DNA of 64,000 nt, from positions 1 to 64,000 of the forward strand of contig JAUBSN010000038.1 of NCBI GenBank assembly GCA_036704825.1, read 5' to 3'. The notes under the pieces are model-generated. The model did not search any database and was not told where the DNA came from. It was given only the letters and a program-made list of their open reading frames with translations. Made by a program: the position numbers and the translations under genes. Origin of the DNA: Microcoleus sp036704825 (GTDB lineage Bacteria > Cyanobacteriota > Cyanobacteriia > Cyanobacteriales > Microcoleaceae). Of the stretch, positions 17,409 through 25,485 are shown piece by piece (position 1 is the stretch's first letter; the number at the start of each line of letters is the position of its first letter).

Positions 17409-17852
17409 ATGAAGTTAACCACACGCGGACACTACAGTGTCAAAGCATTACTGGATCTAAGTTTGCAACCTCGCTTCGGCCCGACATCGGTGAAATCGAT
17501 AGCGAAGCGACAGGAGTTACCGGCTCCTTATCTAGAAAAATTGCTGATTGAAATGCGACGAGCCGGTTTAGTCCAATCAGTTCGGGGTGCCCAAGGAGGA
17601 TATCAATTGGCCCGCCAGCCAGCTCAAATCTCTTTAGGACAAATCTTAGAGGCTGTAGGTGAAACTATTGAACCTTTACCTCGACATTTTCCCGACGCGA
17701 CGCAAGCAGAGGACTGGGTAACATTCAGTTTGTGGAACCGATTGCACAAAAAACTTGCCGAAGCGCTGTACAGTATTTCCCTCGAAGACTTATACTATGA
17801 TGTCCGCAGTTGGCAAGCGGCTCTTGGGGAAGAAACTAGCTTTATCATTTAA
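17409..17852 (+). CDS. Rrf2-family transcriptional regulator without Fe-S cysteines
   Basis: A 147-aa winged-helix regulator: MKLTTRGHYSVKALLDLSLQ, then PAPYLEKLLIEMRRAGLVQS and VRGAQGGYQLAR (the conserved helix-turn-helix and wing). IscR- and NsrR-type relatives bind an iron-sulfur cluster through three cysteines after the wing; this protein contains no cysteine at all, so it cannot do so. It belongs to the common cyanobacterial Rrf2 group ending in WVTFSLWNRLHKKLAEALYS. The signal it senses is unknown. It is divergent from the cyAbrB gene. Confidence 0.92.
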   Translation: MKLTTRGHYSVKALLDLSLQPRFGPTSVKSIAKRQELPAPYLEKLLIEMRRAGLVQSVRGAQGGYQLARQPAQISLGQILEAVGETIEPLPRHFPDATQAEDWVTFSLWNRLHKKLAEALYSISLEDLYYDVRSWQAALGEETSFII

Positions 17853-17889
17853 ATGGTAAGTTCATTCATTCGATCGCCAGCAATCACAC

Positions 17890-18292
17890 ATGGACGCAAC
17901 ACTTGTTACCTACTTTGGCGGCACAGGCTGCGGTGCTGTCCGCTTCCGTGTCGCCGCCCTCAAACACGAAGTATCTGATTGCAACTGCTCTATCTGTAAA
18001 AAGAAGGGATTTTTGCACCTCATTGTGCCGCCGGAACGTTTTACCTTGCGAGCGTGGCGAAGATGTTTTGACCACCTATACGTTTAATACAGGAACTGCT
18101 AAACATATTTTTTGTCGGATTTGCGGCATTCACTCGTTCTATCGCCCCCGATCGCATCCCGATCAATTTGATGTCAACGTCCGCTGTCTTGACGACTATG
18201 CCATCGAAAACTTTCAGATCCTACCCTTTGACGGTGTTAATTGGGAGCAGAACGTACACTTGCTCCGCGACGAAAGTAATCTCAGCAGTTAA
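17890..18292 (+). pseudogene. GFA-family (CENP-V-like) enzyme, frameshifted
   Basis: The first frame (17890 to about 18050) gives MDATLVTYFGGTGCGAVRFR, then CNCSICKKKGFLHLIV and PPERFTL. The rest (RGEDVLTTYTFNTGTAKHIF, then CRICGIHSFYRPRSHPDQFD) continues in another frame from about 18052 to 18292. One extra base at 18050-18052 explains this. GFA proteins bind zinc through several Cys pairs. The first motif, normally C-x-C-G, reads T-G-C-G here, so a zinc ligand is also lost. The two defects together favour a real pseudogene over a sequencing slip. Confidence 0.8.
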
Positions 18293-18401
18293 AATTGCAG
18301 CTCAAAAATCTTGCCTCCGCAAGGGTAGCAGCAGTTAAAACCTGGGCTACCCCGTCGAGCGCTCCTGCTCGGACGGACTATCAAGTTTGACACCATATAT
18401 A

Positions 18402-19481
18402 ATGATGCCGGATGAATTTCCTGTTTTGATTTTAGCTGCGGTATTAGATTATTCGATCGGCGATCCTTGGGGTTGGCCGCATCCCGTGCAGGCGATGGGT
18501 TGGGCGATCGACCGCTATACTAGACTTGTCTTTAATATATGGAATAATCCCGCAGGCAAAATACCTCAAGCAGAGGATCGTCCTGCAGGCGACCGGCACA
18601 AACTGCTGCTGCGATGTGCTGGTACAATACTAGCGATCGGGCTGATTCTAGGCAGTTATACTGTCAGTTGGTCGATCGTCCAAGCTGCTAGTTGGGTGCA
18701 TCCTCTTTTAGGTATTGCCCTACAGACGATTTTGCTTGCAAGCTGTTTTGCCGGTCGCAGTTTGAGGGCGGCTGCTGAAGACGTGCTAGCACCTTTAAAT
18801 GTTGGAGATTTAGTCAAGGCGCGAGAACGGTTGAGCCTTTACGTCGGTCGGGATACTGAAAACTTATCCGAGTCAGAAATTCTGCGAGCATTGTTAGAAA
18901 CTGTAACAGAGAATGCAGTCGATGGCGTGACAGCACCGCTATTTTATGCCCTAGTTGGGTTCGCTCTGCCGCATCTATTATTAAGTGTTACCGATGGCTC
19001 GATCGAGCCTAACTCGATGTGGGCGAGTGCTATAGTCCCCTTGGCAATGGCTTACAAAGCAGCTAGCACATTAGATTCTACAATCGGCTATAAAGAAGCG
19101 CCATACACTGATTTAGGATGGTTTAGCGCCAAACTAGAAGACGTGCTGACGTGGATTCCTTGTCGGCTAACAGTGATTACTTTAGCCCTTATATCTGGCA
19201 AACCGATTTACATTTGGCAGATTTGTCAGAGAGATGCTGTTAAAGATGCCAGTCCCAATTCTGGTTGGAGCGAGTGCGTTTACGCAGCCATCTTGGGAGT
19301 GCAACTAGGAGGTACAAATTCCTATCGCGGAGTTCTCAAACACAAACCCCTGTTAGGCGAGTCGGTTCACCCCATCACAGCGCCGTTAATTTTCCAAGCA
19401 TTGCAATTAACTCGGTATTGCTTTCTGATTTGGTTGGGACTATCATTGCTTTTTTATACCTTATTATGTTTGAGCCGCTAA
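18402..19481 (+). CDS. cobD: Adenosylcobinamide-phosphate synthase (CbiB/CobD)
   Basis: A 359-aa membrane protein of cobalamin assembly: it attaches aminopropanol (phosphate) to adenosylcobyric acid. Family signatures are present: DYSIGDPWGWPHPVQAMGWA near the N-terminus, GRDTENLSESEILRALLETV, then TENAVDGVTAPLFYALVGF, and a late LGVQLGGTNSYRGVLKHKPL. Four to five membrane helices are visible. It starts at one of two adjacent ATGs (18402/18405); a TTG at 18387 is also in frame. It indicates the host makes or salvages corrinoids, which fits the cobalt uptake genes and cobalamin riboswitches at 42-50 kb. Confidence 0.93.
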   Translation: MMPDEFPVLILAAVLDYSIGDPWGWPHPVQAMGWAIDRYTRLVFNIWNNPAGKIPQAEDRPAGDRHKLLLRCAGTILAIGLILGSYTVSWSIVQAASWVHPLLGIALQTILLASCFAGRSLRAAAEDVLAPLNVGDLVKARERLSLYVGRDTENLSESEILRALLETVTENAVDGVTAPLFYALVGFALPHLLLSVTDGSIEPNSMWASAIVPLAMAYKAASTLDSTIGYKEAPYTDLGWFSAKLEDVLTWIPCRLTVITLALISGKPIYIWQICQRDAVKDASPNSGWSECVYAAILGVQLGGTNSYRGVLKHKPLLGESVHPITAPLIFQALQLTRYCFLIWLGLSLLFYTLLCLSR

Positions 19482-19838
19482 CTGATGACTGCACCCGACC
19501 ACAGATACCAGCTCTCAACAGGAGTCTGGGAGTTCCCCAAAAAAGTTTTGACGTTAGTAGTTCCCACCCCCAGATTCATCTATCAAGTCAATCTAAAATC
19601 TCAAAGCTCAAATCCCCAATCGTTCCATTCCCAGATTAATAGACGAGCAACTGCACAAATCTTTGATTGATACATAAACCGCAGATAATGGCAGATAAAC
19701 ACAGATAAACGCAGATAATTTGCGATGGAGAGCGAATGAATGCAAGATGTCTCATTTGTCAAGTCAGTCTAAAATCTCAAATCTCAAATCTCAAATTGTT
19801 CGATATGCCAACAGCCAACAATTAGCTCGCAGCAACCA
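19482..19838. other. Intergenic region with tandem-type repeats
   Basis: 357 bp without a supported gene. It holds the common GCAGATAA-type repeats (AACCGCAGATAATGGCAG, then ATAAACACAGATAAACGCAG; about 19675-19720) and two AAATCTCAAATCTCAAA-like tracts near 19770-19795. Confidence 0.6.
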
Positions 19839-20372
19839 ATGACTAAAATTATCGAAATTTTATCTGCTGATGAAGTGAGGCGCACTCTCACCCGCGTCGC
19901 TTCCCAGATTGTCGAAAAATCAGGGAACCCCTCGGAGTTAGTGCTGTTGGGCATTCATAGTAGAGGAGTGCCTTTAGCTCAAATTTTGGCAGATCAAATT
20001 GAAGTGCTCGAACAAGTCAAAGTACCCGTGGGCGCTTTGGATATTACCTTTTACCGAGATGACTTGGATCGAGTGGCGATGCGGACACCGGCTAAAACAG
20101 AAATTCCTTTCGATTTGACGGGCAAAACCGTGGTGTTGGTAGATGACGTTATATATAAAGGCAGAACGACTAGAGCGGCTTTGAATGCGGTAAACGATTA
20201 CGGGCGGCCGGAGAAAATTTGGTTGGCGGTATTAGTCGATCGCGGCCACCGAGAAGTACCGATTCAGCCGGATTTTACGGGTAAAAAGTTGCCGACAGCA
20301 AAGGAAGAGCAAGTTAAGGTTTACGTTCAAGAACTCGACGGACGCGACGGAGTGGAGTTAATTAAGGGATAA
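19839..20372 (+). CDS. pyrR: PyrR bifunctional pyrimidine regulator / uracil phosphoribosyltransferase
   Basis: A 177-aa type I phosphoribosyltransferase. The PRPP loop is KTVVLVDDVIYKGRTTRAAL (about 100-119); the N-terminal part has VLLGIHSRGVPLAQILADQI, and VPVGALDITFYRDDL is the PyrR flexible-loop region. PyrR converts uracil plus PRPP to UMP weakly and, in Bacillus, binds pyr mRNA to control attenuation. No pyr operon or obvious anti-terminator lies next to it, so its regulatory target is not local. A separate dedicated uracil phosphoribosyltransferase is encoded at 31.1 kb. Confidence 0.93.
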   Translation: MTKIIEILSADEVRRTLTRVASQIVEKSGNPSELVLLGIHSRGVPLAQILADQIEVLEQVKVPVGALDITFYRDDLDRVAMRTPAKTEIPFDLTGKTVVLVDDVIYKGRTTRAALNAVNDYGRPEKIWLAVLVDRGHREVPIQPDFTGKKLPTAKEEQVKVYVQELDGRDGVELIKG

Positions 20373-20621
20373 TACTATTTGAGATGGGGCAAAACTGACT
20401 GTTCGACTGAATTAGTATATTTTGGGCGCGCTAGGAGCAACGCCCTACAAAAAGATTGAGAGTCTGGGACGCACGGGTGACAATCCACCGGCTTGTTTGG
20501 CAGCAATACTTCGTTGCCGCCAGCAAAAACTGTAAAAAAATTCGCTTTATCATCAAAGTCGCAGCGGGCAGCAACCGGATTTTTAGTGTCGTTACCGATT
20601 TACCGATTTTTGGCAAAATAA

Positions 20622-20683
20622 ACCAGGTTTCTACGAGAATATTGGCTTGAGCAACCAACTATCTAGGAAGAAACGGGGTTTTT
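20622..20683. repeat. Degenerate AAACCGGGTTTTT hairpin element
   Basis: AACCAGGTTTCT (20621-20632) faces AGAAACGGGGTTTTTC (20669-20684), a diverged copy of the hairpin family best preserved at 47299-47404 and 58955-59018. The rest of 20373-20714 shows no gene. Confidence 0.5.
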
Positions 20684-20714
20684 CGGGCGCGGAGCGTCCT
20701 AAGTTATTAAAAAT

Positions 20715-20787
20715 CGGCAGTGCAGGAGTTGAACCTGCCTAAGGCGAATTATGAGTTCGCTGCCTCAACCGCTCGGCCAACTGCCGT
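20715..20787 (-). tRNA. tRNA-Met (CAU anticodon)
   Basis: Read on the minus strand, the 7-bp acceptor CGGCAGT/ACTGCCG, a D arm GGCCGAGCGGTTGAGGC, an anticodon arm GCGAA-CTCATAA-TTCGC with CAU anticodon, variable loop CTTAG and a T arm GCAGG-TTCAACT-CCTGC fold into a full cloverleaf. The 3' CCA is not encoded. A CAU anticodon could also be tRNA-Ile2 after lysidine modification; I lack a discriminating test. The 5'-most C-G pair argues against the initiator, which is unpaired there. Confidence 0.9.
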
Positions 20788-20971
20788 TAAATCTATTTCT
20801 TCAATCTAACTCAAAATGAATTATAACATAATTTCCCAGTCCGTGCTAGAACTAGAGAACAAAAATCAAAATCTTTAGATCTGCTGAGTCCCGATCGCCT
20901 GTTAGCCAATGTGAGGCAAGCCGATCGACCGGACAAAGCAGTTTCTACGGATCGGCATAAACTTATAGGCA

Positions 20972-21661
20972 ATGGCAGTGAATTCGACGGTAGTGCTGAC
21001 TCTAATTCTGCTAGCTCTAATGTTTGGAGCAGGCGTGACGAGTTCTGTTTGGGGATTTACTATAGGTCGCGAAGCCTTGCAAGGAACGACTCAACCCGAT
21101 GTTCGTCCCAGCAACAATGCTGGCAGCGGCAAGCCTGGAAAGACGGCTAGCAAAGACCAAGTGAGCATTTTGAAAGAAAAAGACATTCTCGCAACCGTCA
21201 AAGCACGGGTAGAAGGTCGCGATCCAGAAAAAACAACGGCCGGGGCAAATACTAAAACAGAGAAGGCAAGCTCTAAACCAGCCGCGGCCAAAAAACCGGC
21301 TGCAAATGCCAGCGCCAAGTTTCCCCTGAACAGTCGCGACGGGGGAATAACCTTGGAGGTCAGCGCGGCCAGTCAGCGCAACAATTCCATGCTGCTAGAC
21401 GTGAGCATGAAAAATGAAGGCTCCCAAGCTGTGAGGTTTCTCTACAGTTTCTTGAACGTCACTGACGATCGCGGTCGGGCCCTGAGCGCGACTGCCGAGG
21501 ATTTGCCGTCGGAACTGCCCCCCAACGGGCAGGTGTATTACGGTACGGTCAGTATTCCCACAGCTTTGCTGGAAAATGCTAAGGAAGTTTCGCTGACGCT
21601 GACAGATTATCCAAGTCAAAAACTTCAGTTGCAAATATCTGGCATCCCAGTGGCGAAGTAA
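20972..21661 (+). CDS. Membrane-anchored hypothetical protein
   Basis: A 229-aa protein. One N-terminal membrane helix (VVLTLILLALMFGAGVTSSV) is followed by an Ala/Lys/Pro-rich disordered linker (about 90-120; SSKPAAAKKPAANASAK) and a C-terminal beta-sandwich of about 105 residues (GGITLEVSAASQRNNSMLLD, then LYSFLNVTDDRGRALSATAE). The last domain resembles DUF4352-like immunoglobulin folds found on bacterial surfaces. It appears to be a conserved cyanobacterial protein of unknown role. It is followed by a CNNM-type transporter 116 bp downstream, possibly in the same transcript. Confidence 0.7.
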   Translation: MAVNSTVVLTLILLALMFGAGVTSSVWGFTIGREALQGTTQPDVRPSNNAGSGKPGKTASKDQVSILKEKDILATVKARVEGRDPEKTTAGANTKTEKASSKPAAAKKPAANASAKFPLNSRDGGITLEVSAASQRNNSMLLDVSMKNEGSQAVRFLYSFLNVTDDRGRALSATAEDLPSELPPNGQVYYGTVSIPTALLENAKEVSLTLTDYPSQKLQLQISGIPVAK

Positions 21662-21777
21662 AATAAAAGAAGACCAAACCTGCAGACGGGTTCTCAGGTT
21701 TGCTCGAAAAAGTTTTTTTAGGGAGCATTGTGTCACTTTTAGGGGCGAGAGTGCAGGAGATATCTGATTTTCCCGCG

Positions 21778-23172
21778 ATGAGTTTGACAGAGGTGCTGTC
21801 GCGGTTGCTGTCAGTGCTGTTGCTGATTGCGATTAATGCTTTTTTTGTGGCGGCTGAGTTTTCGATGGTAACGGTACGCCGATCGCGCATCAATCAGTTA
21901 GTGGATGCTGGCGATATTGGAGCTCTAACTGTTCAATCTTTACAGCACAGTATCGAGCGATTGCTCTCGACAATGCAGTTGGGAATCACTCTTTCTAGTT
22001 TAGCTCTCGGCTGGATTGGGGAAGATACGATCGCCGTGCTAGTCCAAGCTGCGATCGGCTATTTGCCGCTGCCAATTTACATCAAGTCTGCGATCGCCCA
22101 TTCTTTGGGCATATCAATAGTAACTTTTTTGTTGCTCGCTTACCTGCAAATCGTACTCGGCGAACTTTTTCCCAAATCTGTAGCGTTACTGTATTCCGAA
22201 CAGCTAGCCAGAACTTTAGGGCCTCCGAGTTTATTAATTGCCCGTTTGTTCAATCCCTTTGTGTTGTTTCTCAATCAATCCACTCGATCGCTTTTGCGGT
22301 TTGCGGGCATCGAATACGATCTGAGGCACCGACCGGTTACGCCCGAAGAACTGCAATTAATTATAGCTACCTCCAGCGAATCCAGCGGCTTGGAAGCAGA
22401 AAAGCGAGAATTGCTCAACAACGTGTTTGAATTTGGCGAAGTTTGGGTAGAAGAAGTAATGGTGCCGAGGCCTAGCATTGTCGCACTTCCCAAGACGGCC
22501 ACATTTCAAACTTTGCTCGACGAAATGGCGATTTCTCACCATTCCCGCTATCCCGTGACGGGAGATTCTTTAGACGACATTATCGGCATTATTGGCTTCA
22601 AACAACTTGCGAAACCCCTAGCTGAAGGTTTGCTATCTCCCGACACGCCAATTTTACCTTGGATGCGTTCGGTGAGGTTTGTGCCGGAGATGATGCTGCT
22701 GGGGGAACTGCTGCCTTTGATGCAGAGTTCGTCGGAAGAAATTGCGATCGTAGTTGATGAATTTGGCGGCATTTCCGGGTTAGTGACGCTGAGGGATTTG
22801 ATTGCGGAAATTATCGGCCGCAGCTACGAGTCGCCCGACAGGAAAGAAATTGCTTTGCAAGTATTGGACGATCGCACTTATTTAGTGCAAGCGCAGTTAA
22901 ATGTAGATGATGTGAATCAAATATTGAATTTGGATTTGCCAGTAACTGACGAATATCAGACAATTGGAGGTTTTCTGAGTTATCAGTTGCAAAGAATGCC
23001 GGCTGTTGGGGAAGTTTGGCGCGGCGCAAATAATGTGGAACTTACGGTTGTTTCTGTGTCCGGGCCGCGGTTGGATCAACTTCAAATTCATTTGCTGGAT
23101 GGGGCGGCGGGCGATCGCACTTTAGGTGAAGTTGCAGCAGCGGGCGGGGAAGTTAGGGGGAAAGGGCATTAA
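21778..23172 (+). CDS. CNNM/CorB-type membrane protein (hemolysin family)
   Basis: A 464-aa protein. An N-terminal DUF21/CNNM membrane domain (about 1-190; LLLIAINAFFVAAEFSMVTV) is followed by a CBS pair (about 215-340; VWVEEVMVPRPSIVALPKTA and FGGISGLVTLRDLIAEIIG) and a C-terminal CorC/HlyC domain (about 355-440; DDRTYLVQAQLNVDDVNQIL). The family exports or exchanges Mg2+ and Co2+. The start at 21778 is chosen because the membrane domain begins at once and AGGAGA lies upstream; an in-frame codon at 21700 would add 26 unlikely residues. Confidence 0.92.
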   Translation: MSLTEVLSRLLSVLLLIAINAFFVAAEFSMVTVRRSRINQLVDAGDIGALTVQSLQHSIERLLSTMQLGITLSSLALGWIGEDTIAVLVQAAIGYLPLPIYIKSAIAHSLGISIVTFLLLAYLQIVLGELFPKSVALLYSEQLARTLGPPSLLIARLFNPFVLFLNQSTRSLLRFAGIEYDLRHRPVTPEELQLIIATSSESSGLEAEKRELLNNVFEFGEVWVEEVMVPRPSIVALPKTATFQTLLDEMAISHHSRYPVTGDSLDDIIGIIGFKQLAKPLAEGLLSPDTPILPWMRSVRFVPEMMLLGELLPLMQSSSEEIAIVVDEFGGISGLVTLRDLIAEIIGRSYESPDRKEIALQVLDDRTYLVQAQLNVDDVNQILNLDLPVTDEYQTIGGFLSYQLQRMPAVGEVWRGANNVELTVVSVSGPRLDQLQIHLLDGAAGDRTLGEVAAAGGEVRGKGH

Positions 23173-23217
23173 ATAGCGGGTTGAAGGGTGTGGCGAAATT
23201 TTCGAGTTAAGAGTATT

Positions 23218-23832
23218 TTAGCTAATGCCTATATAATCTACTCGCTCGAAGTCGCTGCGTACTAAATCATCTAACGTCGGACCTTTGGGGCGTAAATTAA
23301 CCCGATTGCCCACCTTCACATTTTCGTAATATACGTAGGGAATATAGATATCTTGCTCCTGCATAAAAGCGTAAGTAAAGCGAAAGGCACTGTCAATGTC
23401 CTCAGCTTTAACCTCACGAAAGTTAGAGAGGAATAAGAGATCCATTTCTTCCTCAAAGTACAGCATCTCTGCAAATGCACCTCCGTCGTAGCAGTTATAA
23501 CCAATATAACCGCAAGTATCGCTGCATTTGTAGTAGATGGCGCGACTGGGTATGAAGTTAGAAAGAGTGATCGCATCTCCTTCTCCAAATACAAGGCTAC
23601 CCGGCCTATAACTCAGTTGTTCAACGATCGTCCAAGGGTGTCCTCGGAATTGAAATACAATATAGCTTTCGGTGGTAATTTCGATTTCGCGATCGTAGAT
23701 ATCCCGTTCCCAAACATCTGCACGTCTCGCCCTACTGAGCTTTTGGGCCACTGACTCAAGAGGAGCGCGAACGAGAAGTAGATTTTGGTTTCTGTCAATT
23801 GTTTCAATACCTCGGCGCTCTTCAATAGACAT
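23218..23832 (-). CDS. Hypothetical protein
   Basis: A 204-aa soluble protein without signal peptide or membrane helix. It is rich in aromatic and acidic residues (SRAIYYKCSDTCGYIGYNCY, then DGGAFAEMLYFEEEMDLLFL). Four cysteines cluster at about 103-113 (CSDTC, NC), which could hold a metal or disulfide. The alternating pattern IEITTESYIVFQFRGHPWTI looks like beta-strands. I do not recognise the family. It faces the transporter gene tail to tail, with 45 bp between them. Confidence 0.6.
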   Translation of the reverse strand: MSIEERRGIETIDRNQNLLLVRAPLESVAQKLSRARRADVWERDIYDREIEITTESYIVFQFRGHPWTIVEQLSYRPGSLVFGEGDAITLSNFIPSRAIYYKCSDTCGYIGYNCYDGGAFAEMLYFEEEMDLLFLSNFREVKAEDIDSAFRFTYAFMQEQDIYIPYVYYENVKVGNRVNLRPKGPTLDDLVRSDFERVDYIGIS

Positions 23833-23996
23833 ATTTTTTACTATTAAGTAAACTATAATAATATTTAATTAGCAGTAATAGTGAAACACTCGTACTTACA
23901 GCAGATTCCCGGTTTGTAAAGTATACCCCGATCGCTCGTAGCTACAAACCCAGCAAAAGTGTTGTAATTTCTGTTTTTTATTCTATCATTATTGCT

Positions 23997-24326
23997 ATGA
24001 AAGCTCAAGAGCTTTATCAAAAAGGATTCGACCTCGGTCGCAGAGAACTGTACAAAGAAGCTGCTGAAGCTTTTACTCAAGCAATTAATCTCAATCCTAA
24101 TTTTGTAGAAGCTTATATGGTTCGTGCTCGTATGCGAGCTGTAATTGGAGAAAAACAGGGTGGAGTGGAAGATTTTCAGAAAGCTATAGATATCTACAGG
24201 GCTAGAGGACAATCGCAAATGGCTGATATGCTTTTAGTTCCATTGAATTCGCTGCAAAATGAAATTAGGTTTGAACAGGAAGACCAGGGTCAACCGGAAG
24301 TTGAAGATGAGCCGAAAGGTAAATAA
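23997..24326 (+). CDS. Tetratricopeptide (TPR) protein
   Basis: A 109-aa protein with two TPR motifs: AQELYQKGFDLGRRELYKEA, followed by AEAFTQAINLNPNFVEAYMV, and then a partial second hairpin. The tail is acidic (EDQGQPEVEDEPKG). Small TPR proteins are protein-protein adaptors; the partner is unknown. It is not linked to its neighbours. Confidence 0.75.
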   Translation: MKAQELYQKGFDLGRRELYKEAAEAFTQAINLNPNFVEAYMVRARMRAVIGEKQGGVEDFQKAIDIYRARGQSQMADMLLVPLNSLQNEIRFEQEDQGQPEVEDEPKGK

Positions 24327-24350
24327 GCAGCCTAAATTTTAGTTTTGTTT

Positions 24351-24414
24351 GTAGGGTGCGTCAGGCTGAAAGCGAGTACCAAATAATTAGGGTTTTCCCT
24401 CTGACGCACCCTAC
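24351..24414. repeat. Inverted-repeat element with 14-bp ends
   Basis: GTAGGGTGCGTCAG (24351-24364) faces CTGACGCACCCTAC (24401-24414), a perfect 14-bp stem. This GGGTGCGTCAGG type is a widespread dispersed repeat in cyanobacteria. It lies between convergent genes and may terminate both. Confidence 0.8.
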
Positions 24415-24432
24415 GAAATGCGTAAGTCATGT

Positions 24433-25107
24433 TTAACCGTAAAGCACCGGATCTTTCAATCCCAATTCTTCAAAAGCAGCCAGCCGCAACCGACAAGAAT
24501 CGCAAACGCCGCACGCAGTTTCCCCGCCTGCGTAGCAAGACCAAGTTTGCTCCCAAGGCACTCCCAACTTGTTACCTAATTGAATAATTTCGGTTTTTTT
24601 AAGTTCGATTAAAGGTGTTATAATATTAATATCTTGTCCTTCTCTGCCCTGCTTGGTTCCCAACCGAAATACTTCCTGCATGGCTTGGATGTAATCGAGG
24701 CGACAGTCGGGATAGCCGGAATAATCTAAAGCGTTGACACCGATGTAAATGCGATCGGCTTCTAGGGTTTCGGCGTAGGCGAGGGCAAAACTGAGAAAGA
24801 TTGTATTTCTAGCTGGAACGTAGGTAATGGGGATGTTTTGAGACATTTCTCCCAGAGTGCGATCGATCGGCAATTCCATCTCATTATCCGTCAAAGCCGA
24901 ACCGCCCCACAGTGTCAAGTCAAAGTTTACTATCTGATGTGCCTTAACACCGGCCGAAAGTGCGATCGCCCTTGCTGAATCCAACTCCCGCCGGTGCCTT
25001 TGCTGGTAGTCAAACGAAATCGCGTAACACTCGCAGCCGTCGGCTTTGGCTTGATACAAAACAGTTGAGGAATCCAGCCCTCCCGACAATAAAATAACTG
25101 CTTTCAC
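24433..25107 (-). CDS. queC: 7-cyano-7-deazaguanine synthase (QueC)
   Basis: A 224-aa ATP-dependent enzyme that turns 7-carboxy-7-deazaguanine into preQ0, a queuosine precursor. The PP-loop SGGLDSS lies at residues 8-14. The zinc site near the C-terminus is complete: WSCYAGGETACGVCDSCRLR carries four cysteines. VNALDYSGYPDCRLDYIQAM is the substrate-binding segment. Length and start agree with the family. No other que gene is adjacent. A 24-bp perfect palindrome sits 43 bp upstream of the start. Confidence 0.95.
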   Translation of the reverse strand: MKAVILLSGGLDSSTVLYQAKADGCECYAISFDYQQRHRRELDSARAIALSAGVKAHQIVNFDLTLWGGSALTDNEMELPIDRTLGEMSQNIPITYVPARNTIFLSFALAYAETLEADRIYIGVNALDYSGYPDCRLDYIQAMQEVFRLGTKQGREGQDINIITPLIELKKTEIIQLGNKLGVPWEQTWSCYAGGETACGVCDSCRLRLAAFEELGLKDPVLYG

Positions 25108-25149
25108 TTAAAATCACCTCCATTAAATTAGCCTTTACATTTATATCAA

Positions 25150-25173
25150 ATATCTTGTCAATTGACAAGATAT
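25150..25173. promoter_or_regulatory. Perfect 24-bp palindrome upstream of queC
   Basis: The sequence ATATCTTGTCAA/TTGACAAGATAT is fully symmetric over 24 bp, with TTGTCAATTGACAA at the core. TTGACA on either strand could serve as a -35 box. The lack of a loop and a length of 24 suit a dimeric repressor operator rather than a terminator. No regulator gene lies next to it. Confidence 0.55.
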
Positions 25174-25485
25174 CAATGCTAAATGCTTGTTTAAAGATAT
25201 TTTTTAAACGAACCGCTTCGAGGTGCGTTCGGCGAAGCCGTTCCCGTTCCCCGCAGGGTTTCCGAAGGGTAGGGCAGGACGCGAAGGAAGAAAAGAGAAG
25301 GGAAGTTGATTGATAATCTATGGTGCGTGTTGTGTATTTTATCTAATATGAAATCCGTTGGCATCGGAATTAATATTACCGGAAATCAGGATACGGCGCC
25401 GTGCCGTTTCCCTACAATATTATTTTGGGGTAGGGACACGGCATTGCCGCGTCCTTTATCATGTCTGAGTGCAACCGGAATTAAT
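25174..25485. other. Intergenic repeat-rich region
   Basis: Contains GTGCGTTCGGCGAAGCCG with CCCGTTCCCCGCAGGG (25221-25260), a frequent intergenic repeat of filamentous cyanobacteria, and an imperfect inverted pair around 25390-25460 (ACGGCGCCGTGCCGTTTCCC and GGGACACGGCATTGCCGCG). No coding frame is convincing. Confidence 0.55.
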
